Assembly: GCA_013396755.1 (NCBI GenBank)
Contig: VWZF01006663.1
Location: forward strand, 62,001 to 126,000
Length of the DNA stretch: 64,000 nt
Source of the DNA: Sclerurus mexicanus
Lineage: Eukaryota; Chordata; Aves; Passeriformes; Furnariidae
Direction: 5' to 3'
This document shows, piece after piece, positions 14,501-24,900 of this stretch (position 1 is its first letter; each line of letters begins with the position of its first letter). A program made the translations under genes and the position numbers. Under the pieces are notes generated by a model that was not told the origin of the DNA, did not search any database, and saw only the letters and a program-made list of their open reading frames with translations.

Positions 14501-17249
14501 AGAGATGTCACTGCACACACACCTGTGCTGTAGGTTTTCTTGACATTTGGTGAATGATCTCATTGTGGCTCTGGACTCCAGCAGGATGGCAGTGTTTGGT
14601 GGCCGTTGCCCTGAGCCAGGGTAGCAGTTCTCAGGTTAGGTTTGGACCTCTGAAGCCTGACTTTTCTACACTGGCCATTGACACTTCTGTGTCACACACA
14701 CAGATCTTCAGGACACTGAGATAACATCACTTTAGGGCCTTAGGCAAAGACCAAGAAACATGTGGGGGGGTGTGTGTGTGCTGTGTTTTGTCTTCTGTGG
14801 CACCATCACATGGGGCTCTTAGTAGCATCAGGCTTTGTTCAAAAGGCTGATGATTTTTAGTTTTTTAAATCCTAATGATTAAAAAAAATCCTACAGATAA
14901 TACTATGGCATAAAGAGTGTATTCTGCTTTGCCTACCACAGATTTAAATTGGAGGATTAGAGATATCCATTCTTCATTTCCACTAAATCCTAAGCTCCTT
15001 ATTTGGTTTTTATATCATCAGATCCCATTGTTTTTTAAATAGACTAACCCCAGATTATCAGAAAGAATGATACAAGCCTTTATCTGCATTGCTTTATAAA
15101 TCCTTATGTTGATACATATGTTTTTGGAAGCAAGTAACACTATGATACACTTTAAGAGTCTCAGAACAGGTCTCAAAACATCATCCATTTAGCTTTAATT
15201 TCTTATACCAGCTGCCTCTTTCAATAAGACAGATCAATTTTACTCCCTCAGTAACCAAACTTTTGCAGAAATTGGCCACATGGATCACTGGAACAAAAAA
15301 AAAGAAAAAGGAATGCAGTTATGCTGTAAGGACAGTACTGGGAGGGCACAGACTTGCTAATTTTGCACACTGGCTCCATTTTCAGTGCCTAGAACCTCCT
15401 CAGCCTCACGAATCCTAACACAAAGTGTCAGCAGCTACACAAGCCCTGACCACCATCACTGGCTGTTTGGTACCAGCTGGAGGAGCTGCTGACTGGAACC
15501 AGCTGGGTCCAGTTTGGTGTGACACGAAGACATGTCCAAGCTCTCAGGCAACAGACCTGACTGTAACTGTCTGTCTCTGGTCCTGTCTCAGTCCGGTTCC
15601 TAACAAGACCAGTGGGAATTTCAGCTGAGACAGCCTTCAGGATTTGGCCTATTTAATTTGTGACAAACACCACTATGCAGGCCTCTTGCCTGCCAAATCC
15701 TGACGGCTCCCCTTTTTGGAAGAAAAAAGCCAGTTGTATTTATTGGGCTATTTCTTTCCCAAATGAATGGTGGTAATTATTTTTGGTTTCACAGCACACA
15801 CACATTGGCAGTTAAAATTTACCCCTTTGGTAGGTGTTTTGAACAGTTCAGTGTGTGGGGATGTTTGTGTGTGTGTAAAATATAACCATGAAGACTACTT
15901 TTCTGTAAAATCTCATAGTCTGACACCTTTATACTGAGTGGAGCACTGCAGTGTGAATACAGCCACTGGCATCTCTTTAGCAAGATGGTGCTAAGGGGAA
16001 GGATGTCATAGTAATGGTCAAACAGGGACCAACCAGAACTGCCAGTACAAAAGAAGTGTCATTTATGAAAAACATTTCTTATTTTACTGTTGAGAATACT
16101 AAGTGATGACCGACTGGAATTTGTGCCCAAAGCATGTTAAAGTTTAGGTTCTCCGAGGCACTTCCTAACTCACATTTTTCAATCCATTCATCCAATTGAC
16201 TTTATATAAAAACACATTTCAGTACAGTAGAAATTACAATAGCCGTCATTAAATCATGCAGGTGGTGTTAAATTGCTCCCATTGGTACAAAGGCAGCCCC
16301 CACCTTTGCAGTGAGTTTGTACAGCCACTTCTCAAACGTGGTCCAGCTGAAACCAGCAGAAGGATGATGGAGGGACCTCCTCCGTGCTGATGTTCAATGC
16401 TGCATTGTCTGTAGGAGGCCCAGTTACCCTGTGAGGTTTCAGGAGGGCCTGTGCCTCTGGCTCTGCCCCCATCTCCAAGACCTTGAGCAAAAGCTAAAAA
16501 CTGAGGCTCAAATCTCCTTTTTTAGCATTAGCAAGTTACTTTTCTGCAGCTCTTATGATGAGGTCAGCGGTCACTTAATAATTTGGAGTCTCTTTGATTC
16601 TAATGGGAGCAGGAGAGAATTTGGGAGACTGAATCAAATATCTGGCCTGTGATGACTCACACTGGAGAGCAAAAGGGACAAAATTAGTTTCTTGCCTTTT
16701 CCTTTAAATCCAAACATGTTCTACTGTTCTTTGCAAGACACTGGTCATTTAGTGCATTCATTTGCTCCTCACATTTGGTGCTGGGAAAGGATCACTCACC
16801 TCAGTGACAGGGCTGGAACACCCCTGGCAGGGAAGGTTGGGTCAAACTGGTGGACTGTATAATGCAGTCATTTGTGTTGCTTTGGGCAAGGAGGCACAGG
16901 AGCGATCCACTCATGGTGATTCTGCTGCTTTACTGCTCCCCTGGCAGGGGCACATCACCCTCAGCCCAGCCAGCAGACAGATCCTGACCAGCACCCTGAC
17001 CAGCATGAACACAAATGGTTTAGTCAGGTTTTTTAAAGAAGAAACCACATGGACATTATGTTTATTTCTCCAGCAATATCTGTTTCTTTCAGTCTTTCAT
17101 TTGCTTCTTTTCTGAAGACTGAAGTCTTTATTTCAGACATCCACCTATAGAAAATAAGTATTTTCTTAGAGGGCATATTTAAAGATGAAAACTGAAGCTT
17201 GAATAACTTAAACAGCATACAAATTACACAGATATAAAAGTTCTCTTTC
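11556..17249. other. Intergenic DNA downstream of TMEM132B, no supported gene
   Basis: No conserved ORF or splice-consistent exon was recognised. Low-complexity features: an A-rich stretch at 12755-12793, a G7 run followed by TG repeats near 14764-14780, and a short TG repeat near 15866-15876. The longest frames (for example 13569-14012 plus) have no recognisable domain. Confidence 0.55.
12755..12793. repeat. A-rich low-complexity tract
   Basis: Two A runs of nine to ten bases separated by a single G are followed by CAAAACAACAAACC. It could be a decayed poly(A) tail, but no gene-derived sequence was recognised on either side, so it is called only as low complexity. Confidence 0.6.
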
Positions 17250-17266
17250 GTTGTCTTAACTTACAG

Positions 17267-17272
17267 TTTATT
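17267..17272 (-). promoter_or_regulatory. Probable distal poly(A) signal AATAAA
   Basis: Minus-strand AATAAA follows a TGTAC-containing stretch. About 20-40 bases further on lies TG-rich sequence (TATCTGTGTAATTTGTATG), as expected for a cleavage site near 17250. The region just upstream (17280-17500) is AT-rich and low-complexity-free, resembling the conserved distal ends of vertebrate brain-gene 3' UTRs. Other AATAAA hexamers lie nearer the stop. Confidence 0.5.
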
Positions 17273-17389
17273 TTGTACAGAATTCATTATGTTATACATC
17301 TAAGACTTATTATATTGTATAAATACCTCGGGTGTGATGTATATACATATTCAGTGTTATAGATTCAGCAATTAATGTATGCATTTCAC

Positions 17390-17407
17390 AATACACTATA
17401 GTGTATT
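17390..17407. repeat. 18-bp perfect palindrome in the 3' UTR end region
   Basis: AATACACTATAGTGTATT is its own reverse complement (two 9-base arms, no spacer) and lies about 120 bases before the distal poly(A) signal. As RNA it has no loop, so it would favour intermolecular pairing or a DNA-binding role over a hairpin. It may be chance. Confidence 0.6.
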
Positions 17408-20400
17408 TCGATGTAGTGCACATGATTTATATTTCATAAAAGAGCATAACCGCTATGAAAAACTGATATTTCATTCATAGGGTATTCTACCTTGAAATAC
17501 AAGGGGTTTTTCCATTGAATAATGGACTCTTTGTACTGTGTCGTATGGCTGTAAGAACTTCTTGTACATTCCCCAATATGAATTAAGAAACAGCAGCTCA
17601 AAACATGAATCTGTGTGTTCTACAGCAAGAGGAGAGCAGGGCAGGGGGTCCTAAGTTCTTTCTTCAATGAGAAGGAAGGCGCAGACAAGCCCCACGGAGG
17701 GGTGCGATGGTCAAAGGAAAGAAAAAGTTCTGCACAGATGAGAACAACCAGCTCTTGCTTCTCTGTTCTCGCCACGCCAGCCTTCAGCTGCCACTCAGCT
17801 CTGCTTGCAGGAGTTGAGGGTCTGGCATAAGCTTTATTTTTAAAGTTTGCAAGCTCCCCGTATTCCATTAATCCACTCTTTGCTTACAGGACTTCTCCCA
17901 GATGGCTGCTGGTATCTGAATTCTTACTACACACTGCCCTTCCTTGAGAGCAGGCGAGGAAAGTCACTCCAGGTCCTCTCTATACAGGCCCTAAGATATG
18001 TTTGTCTGGTATTGAATTACAGGTATTGCTTCCCTAGGCACCTATTGAAGCACAATTCTACTTAATCTGACAGTAGAGTTTCTATTTCTCAGACAATTCT
18101 ACTCTCCTGCATACATACTTACATACATACATTTTGTGCCTTTTGATCATTTGGTTACCATTGCTTTGTCGTCTCAAGAGCAGAGACTCTTTTATCAATG
18201 CTGTTCATTTAACAGCAAAGTGGAATATTAGATATTCCATGAATAAAATATTTTATTTAACCGTGTCAATGAAAAATATTTAGGTGAATGGAAAAACTTT
18301 GGAGGGGTTTAAAATAATTTTAAATTCCATTTGCTAAAAGTATGCCATCATTTTGAAATTAAAATGTATTTAGTTTAAAAAGAACTGATCAACTCAGAAC
18401 TATTTTGCATCAAATATACTCATGTAAACTCTTTTCCTTCTGATTTCTTGAGATGTAGCATAAGTGCTCAAGCTGGGATAAATCCAAAATAAATCCACTT
18501 TACTGATGTTATCCCAGTTTTACTGAGAATAGAATTCTCTCTTCCCACTTCTTTTCTTTTTTAGTATTGCCATTTTTCCATGTAAGAACTGCCTTGCAAT
18601 GATATGTGATGTAAATAGAAAAAGAAAGGTTTATGAGCCTGCACAATTATTTTTTTTGTGATTTGGGGATGGGTCTTTTTCTGGACAGCTGTATCCAATC
18701 CCATTGTTTAACTATCACCAGTAGTGGCTGTACTGCTTTCTGATGGGCTGTAATTGCCATTTAACTTTGGAACCATCAGCAAGTTGGTTCCTCTGAATTC
18801 CAGACTGAGTTCAGTTGTGGTCAATTTATACCATATTGTGCAAACAACAGTACATTTTTTTACTGCTCCATGGTTGGGCCAAATACAAAATAATATGTTG
18901 GGAAGAGAAGTTAAATTCTGAAAAGGGATTCTTCTGTTGTTAGTAATAGGGATCATTGTAGGAATTTATATTTCCTTAGGAGGTCTGGATCATTTAGAGA
19001 GGAGAGAACATTTGTTAAACAACCCAAGACTTCATCTGACACCCAAGTGCTGCATCCCTTATGAAATAGAAGCATATCTGTGCTCTATTATTTTCTTTCC
19101 TTAAAATTAGATTATAACAGATGCCATCCCCTCTCTATGCAGTTCGGTGCCAGCAAACCTAAGTCTCTAATCACTTATATAAGCCTGGTGTCCTCACTTT
19201 GTAGCCTCAACATTAAAATTCTTGTATTTCCCAGCTGTGGATTAGGGTATAAATGCAGATTTTCCCACAGTTAAGTTGCCTGGTTTGTTCTAATGTCATG
19301 ACTGAATTATAAATTCAATCCTGTTTTGATCTACCTAAAAGATGGGAACTACAGCAGGTAAGGCAGTTGTAATTTGGATCTTGTGTTTATTGCACAGGAC
19401 CCGTCACAAGAACATGTGCTTTACTGGGTTTTTAATTATTCTGCAGATTCATTTTTTCCTAACTGTGATTTTCAACATATTTCAGTCATTCTTCAGTACA
19501 AAAATACATAAAATGCATATGAAAAGGCAGCTTTGAATTTCTGGCATGTTTCCCTTGTTAAAATTGCTGTCTCTTGTGTGATTACAGTCCCAACATGCCC
19601 AGTGTGTCTTTTCTTTCTTTGCTTTTAATGAAAGATGGTGTAAAGTTTTTCTCTTTAATGGCTTTATGGTCAGAGATGCTTTAGCCAAGGTCTGGGGCAT
19701 TGGCTGTTGAGCATGAACTTCTCTGTCCTGCTAATCTCTACCACCAATGTATTAATTAGTAGAGAGTAACAGTGGATCCAAACTTTGCTTATTTCCTAGG
19801 AAATTTCCTGCCTATTCTATGCATTTCAATACCACATTTGACTTTCTCATTCAGATAATAACATGTACTGTCAACCACGCTGCTGTTTCAGCAGAGCATT
19901 TCCCTTTGAAGTATGTGCTGTTTTGTTGCAAGTTACTTCTTCATATTAGCAATGACAAAAGTGAACCCAGGGCTACTCCTTGATTTTTATTTTCCAGGGT
20001 TTATTATTATATTTACAGTTTCCCTGTAAGAAGATACAACCCTTTCCCAGTAAGAGTTCTAATACCTTTCTATGTTTCAAATACTAATGACCCATATACC
20101 CATATGGAAAGGAGAAAGAAAATCAGTGATGAAGGAGGTACCTCTAGGGGCTGATGCAGTGAATAGAAAACTCAAATCATTATAAATATTACTGTACTAC
20201 ACTTTGGTACAACCAAAAAAAACCCAAACCCCTTCAAAGAAAATATTTAATGTTCCTTAAGTCAAATAAAATTCATAAACAATAGAAGAAGAAATTAACC
20301 ACATGGGGGGTTTTATATCTGTAAAAAAGAATAAGACTTCTTGGCTGCATTGCACATAGGCAATAAAATTAGATTCATTCCGATCCCTTTTTCTGTAAGC

Positions 20401-20829
20401 CTCGTTTCAGGCTGTAAGCAAGAAATGTCCACTGTGCTTTACAAAGGACGACGACTAGAAAAATCAATGCAAACAAATATCCCTTTCTTTTCCGATTTAC
20501 CATTTATCATGAGAGATGACAAACAAATGAAGTCTCCTCTGAGTCTGAGCGTAGTTGTATTAGCATTTTGCTAGTACCAGGCAGTATACAAAAACAGCCA
20601 TCGCGTGTGACACCTCCAACACCTACAGGTAGCTGTTTTAGGGGCACATCCTGGTTTGTGGTGAAACAGGATTAACTCAGCCAGCCTCTTGCACCTGCTC
20701 ACTGATAGCAGGTTAGCATCTCAGTAACTCCAGGGTTGCACTGTCTTGTTCCTATTGCTGACTGGTCTGACTGCTCCACCATCCATAAACAGAAGGCATA
20801 AAGGTGATTACAAACATAAGAAAGTAGTT

Positions 20830-21984
20830 TTACATATTGTCTTGCAGTCTTTCCATATAGTCCCTAAGTTCCTTGGAATCACCAAGATTCATATCTTGGC
20901 ATACCCATTTAATGTTATCATCACTGTCAAATAGAATTGAGTTGGTGTAGGGGCCTCCATCCTCTGGCAGTATTGTTGTATATGAAGTGAACTTTACTCG
21001 CTTCTGCTTTGGCCCAGAAGGATTTATAGGTTCACTTTTAACTTCTTTTTCACAAAGGTACTCAGAAGATCTGAGGATATGATTATGAAGAGTCTTCTGA
21101 GAACTCCCATTAAGGAGGAAATTGCTTTCTTCAAACTGCATTCCTCTGTCAATCATGGTAGTGCACTCCTCTGATGGGAGCGAGATGTCCACTGGGTTTT
21201 CCAGCAGTTCAACCTCATTTCCAAGCCAGACCCAGTCATGGGAATGGGGGAGGTTGCCTTGCTCACTCACAGCAAACCTTTTATGCCTGTACTTCCAGGC
21301 AAATGCCACACAGTTAATCAGAAAGACCAAGATTGCTAAGCAGAAAACACAGAGCAGCGCGTACATGCCAATCTCCAAATCTGTTAATCCTCTTGAAGTC
21401 AATGAGAGATCACTGGGGTTGTTTTCTCCTGGTATTTCTACCTGTGTAGGGAAACCTGTGAAGGCAGTTGGGTTATTTTGGAGCTGGCCATCCTCCAGGG
21501 ACTCCTGATCAATGGGAGACATGAAAGTTGTGCTTTTGTTTGCATTGTCCTCGTGACTGAACATGTCCTCATGGTTTTTGGACCATTCTTGTGCTGTCCT
21601 ATCTTGTTCTGCAGCTTTCTCTACAGAATTGCTTGCATGGCTTTTAAAATCTCTCTCCATGTCATCAATGTCATTAGTGCTTCCTTTTTGGTCAGAATCC
21701 TTTTGACCAAATTTCACTTTGACATTTCCTTTCCCGACAGCCAGAATGCTCTTCCGCTTAGTCTTCTGGCAGGGCTCACTGATGACCATTTCAATTTTAA
21801 TCAGAGGTCCTTGCCCATCCCCTTCTGCCACGACGACAGGCCAGTTGGACTGCAGGTTTTGGTGTGAAGACACGACCATCTCATCCAGTGACGTGATGGT
21901 GATCGAGAAGTCCTTGGAGTCATAGATATCTAATGGTGTCACTGACCCATCACTGAACAGAATCCAAGCACTGACTATGGCTTC
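20830..21984 (-). CDS. TMEM132B: TMEM132B terminal coding exon E: juxtamembrane ectodomain, TM helix, cytoplasmic tail
   Basis: This exon encodes 384 residues and a stop, phase 0 at its start. The acceptor is a C-rich tract ending CCACAG at 21985-21986. Residues 1-100 hold the last ectodomain block (SDGSVTPLDIYDSKDF, AEGDGQGPLIKIEM). Residues about 100-205 are a polar, low-conservation stalk with one sequon (NKS). Residues about 207-229 are the transmembrane helix (MYALLCVFCLAILVFLINCV), followed by positive residues KYRHKR, which sets an intracellular C-terminus. The tail of about 155 residues carries HSHDWVWLGNE, an RVKF motif at residues 329-332, SYTTILPEDGG and the terminal block DDNIKWVCQDM. 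The open frame continues 29 codons upstream into the intron; that part is not in the spliced product because a good acceptor lies at the exon border and the previous exon joins in frame. Confidence 0.97.
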   Translation of the reverse strand, partial: EAIVSAWILFSDGSVTPLDIYDSKDFSITITSLDEMVVSSHQNLQSNWPVVVAEGDGQGPLIKIEMVISEPCQKTKRKSILAVGKGNVKVKFGQKDSDQKGSTNDIDDMERDFKSHASNSVEKAAEQDRTAQEWSKNHEDMFSHEDNANKSTTFMSPIDQESLEDGQLQNNPTAFTGFPTQVEIPGENNPSDLSLTSRGLTDLEIGMYALLCVFCLAILVFLINCVAFAWKYRHKRFAVSEQGNLPHSHDWVWLGNEVELLENPVDISLPSEECTTMIDRGMQFEESNFLLNGSSQKTLHNHILRSSEYLCEKEVKSEPINPSGPKQKRVKFTSYTTILPEDGGPYTNSILFDSDDNIKWVCQDMNLGDSKELRDYMERLQDNM

Positions 21985-24900
21985 CTGTGGGGGGAAAAGG
22001 ATGAGAAAGAAAAATGTGAGAGAGAGAACATACCAGACACACAGTTGCTCAAGTCTCTTTGACACTGGCAAAATAAATACAGAGTTTAACTTTGGGTTTT
22101 TTTGTTATTCCATTTAAAAAGCAAATGAAAATGTCTACTCCGGTTCTGATCTTTTTGCAGATTTGTGCTCTCTAGACCACTGAGGCATTTATCTCATCTT
22201 CAGGAACTATCAAAGAAACAGCGATCCAAATTTAATATAAGGTGCTGACAAAGACAATTGACAATTCTTCTTTTCAGTCTGAAGTGAGAAGTCTCTTTCG
22301 AATGCCAGGGCCTCATGATGAAAATAATCATATTTCCAATGTCCCGGTTAATTAATTTTATAAAGGACCCATAATGGGGAATTTCTCTAATGCTGCAGTT
22401 CCGGTGCCATGTGTAATACAATGTGTGGAGCTGTCATGTGTTGGACCAGCGATCCCATCCAGTCCACTGAACAAATGAGGTTAAGAACACATCTCAATAC
22501 CGTACTTTATACTTCTTGTCGTGTTTTCAAATGTACAAGATGTGAAATACGCAGATGTGACTGTAGTCTTTTCTGGGAACTACAGAAGCACTCACAAAGC
22601 CACCATTTCCAAGGATGGTTTGACCAAAACAATCTGTCTTCCTATTACAAATTGCTAGTGCAAAAAATAGTTACGCTTTCTCTACTGATTTCAGCAATGC
22701 AAGTCATGAGAACTTCTTTACCTGCACCCAAAGGTCCTTTTGGCTGAGCTGACTTAGTAAGACTATTAAGGAGTTGGATTTCCACCTCTATTTGCTTAGC
22801 TAGATTGTGTTTTCCCACAGAAAAATTGTCTTAAGTGCTTTATATGTCATTTTGCATGCCCAGACACCTCCATCACTCTATCTGTGCCATGCAGGTCTCC
22901 AAACTAGTTCTGAAGAGTTTAATGGCCATCCTGTACAGGTGTTTGCACCACAGGAGTTGGTCAGAAAGATGAACAGCCCTTACCATGTCAAGGGACTGCT
23001 TTCCACAGCCACACATTATATGTGCTCTCTAGAATTTACAGTGAGTAACTTCTCCCTCGCTTCTGACAAAGCACGGGAAACACATAAATTAATTGTATAC
23101 AGCATTTTGGACCATACCTGTTTTGGAGTGTGAAGGATATCATAGGCAGAGGTGGTGGAAACAATTGCTCTCTTATTTCCTTTGCTGATTTGTAAGGAGA
23201 CAGACAAGCCAGAAACTAGTTGTACTCCTAGATCTGTAATGGTTACCCGGTCATCTAGAACTATCACTGTCTTCTCTGCCAAGATGGAATCCGAAAGAGG
23301 GGACAGAACCTTGAAAGAGCAAGTAAACACCGTACATGAAACAGCAATTAACTTTTGTAAAGCAAGATTAGCCTCTATTGGGCACAACACTTCAGATTAA
23401 TCTCGGGTTTGCCACATCCCTGTGTAAGCTAGAACTGATGTTTCCCCCAAGACATTACACTCATTTGCTGCTAAATTACTTTAACTAACAAATAATTCGA
23501 TAAAACAAGAAGTCACTTCAGAATTGCAGCTTCATCTCAACAATGGAGTATAGAATAAATTAAGTGGACTTGTTTTTCAAACAAAAGTCATTTTTGTGTG
23601 GGCTATAAAACTCCCTGTGAATGCAGTGCAGCACAAGACAGAGTGGAAGACATTGATTAACACTGAAACTCAACAGGGGGATAAATAAGTGTACAAAGCC
23701 TGGCTGATTGGAACTTGGCCTGTTGCCTTTCTAGGGACAGAGAACCTGAATGAAATGAAAGTGAGATTTGCAAAAGAACTTTGAAAATCCCACTGGGTGT
23801 CTGCCTGCTTTTTTTCAATGCCAAAACACTCCTGCCAGTTGCTCTAAGACCTTGTTTCTAACACGCTCAGAAAGAGACAGACATCTTTATAGTGATGCCA
23901 GAAACAGCTGGTTCAAGCCCAAAATACTTAAGGGCAGAAATCCTTTGACCTCTCTGTGACATTTGTTTTAGGCTGAAAGGAGCTGAGCCCTAAAAGTACC
24001 TCTTTCTTTGTGTTGACTACAGAGGAAACAGTGTGAACAGAACTTTACAGATGTCTGCAGTTACTAAAAGAGCCCAAAACTTGTATTCTTTTATTCTGAT
24101 TAAGAAATGTGCATGAAGGTAGACAGACAGATGGGTGATGAACATGAATACTCTGAAAGGTGTCTGGAGATTATTTTTGCATCCATGTTTTGTGATCCAT
24201 TTTGTGAATATATAGGGACTAATTTTTCAAAGATGTTTAAGCATTTAAAGATGCATGTAGATATTTGGTACAATTTCCTAACAGTTATGGTGCCACTTAA
24301 ATTAAAAGAAGCTCGTTGTGTGCATCATGTACCTGTTTCACTGGTCAGAAAACCTCCCTGTGTTGCCAGTCACACTACTCTGGGTAAGTCCCTTCAAAAG
24401 CTTCACCTAAAGGTGTTTTATGGAAGTGACCAATAGCTACAGTGAAAACCCATTCAAACTTCCTTTTATGTTTAACATGTCCATTTTTTTCAGGTGTTTT
24501 TTTTTCTGAGTTCAATTGTAAGCTAAGCAGCTGTTGTGTGTGTGCCCCCAGGACTCTCACTACAGAAGCTGCAGATACACCTCAGGCTCTACCTGGACCG
24601 TGGTGATGCCTTGCTCACGACCAACCAGAACTCGACCATCTTGAAGCTTAGCAATCTTGGGTTCCTCCACTTTCATGAAATCAGTCACAAGGTCAGTGAT
24701 GTCAAACTGCCACTCAGAGCCCAGCATGTAGGTCAGGTGGCCTCCAAACTCCGAGGATTCAGCTACAAACTGCGTAAGAACTCGCACCATGGCATGTTGA
24801 TACTGGAGGGTACAACCTTTTCCTTTTTTGTCATCGTCTTCTTCTTCCTCACTGTCCCGGGTGGGCCTGTAAATAGATGCAGGTTCATTCTCTGCATTGC

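Larger units (their letters stand above)
17250..20829 (-). other. TMEM132B: Inferred 3' UTR of TMEM132B (about 3.6 kb)
   Basis: After the stop codon at 20830-20832 (minus strand) the sequence has no supported ORF and is AT-rich, as expected for a neuronal 3' UTR. Seen in the sequence, on the minus strand: a Pumilio-type site TGTAAATA at 20010-20017, several AATAAA hexamers (for example 19386-19391) that could act as alternative poly(A) signals, a possible stem-loop at 18471-18519 and an 18-bp perfect palindrome at 17390-17407. The end at about 17250 is inferred from the AATAAA at 17267-17272 with TG-rich sequence beyond it. The true end could be nearer the stop or further out. Confidence 0.6.
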
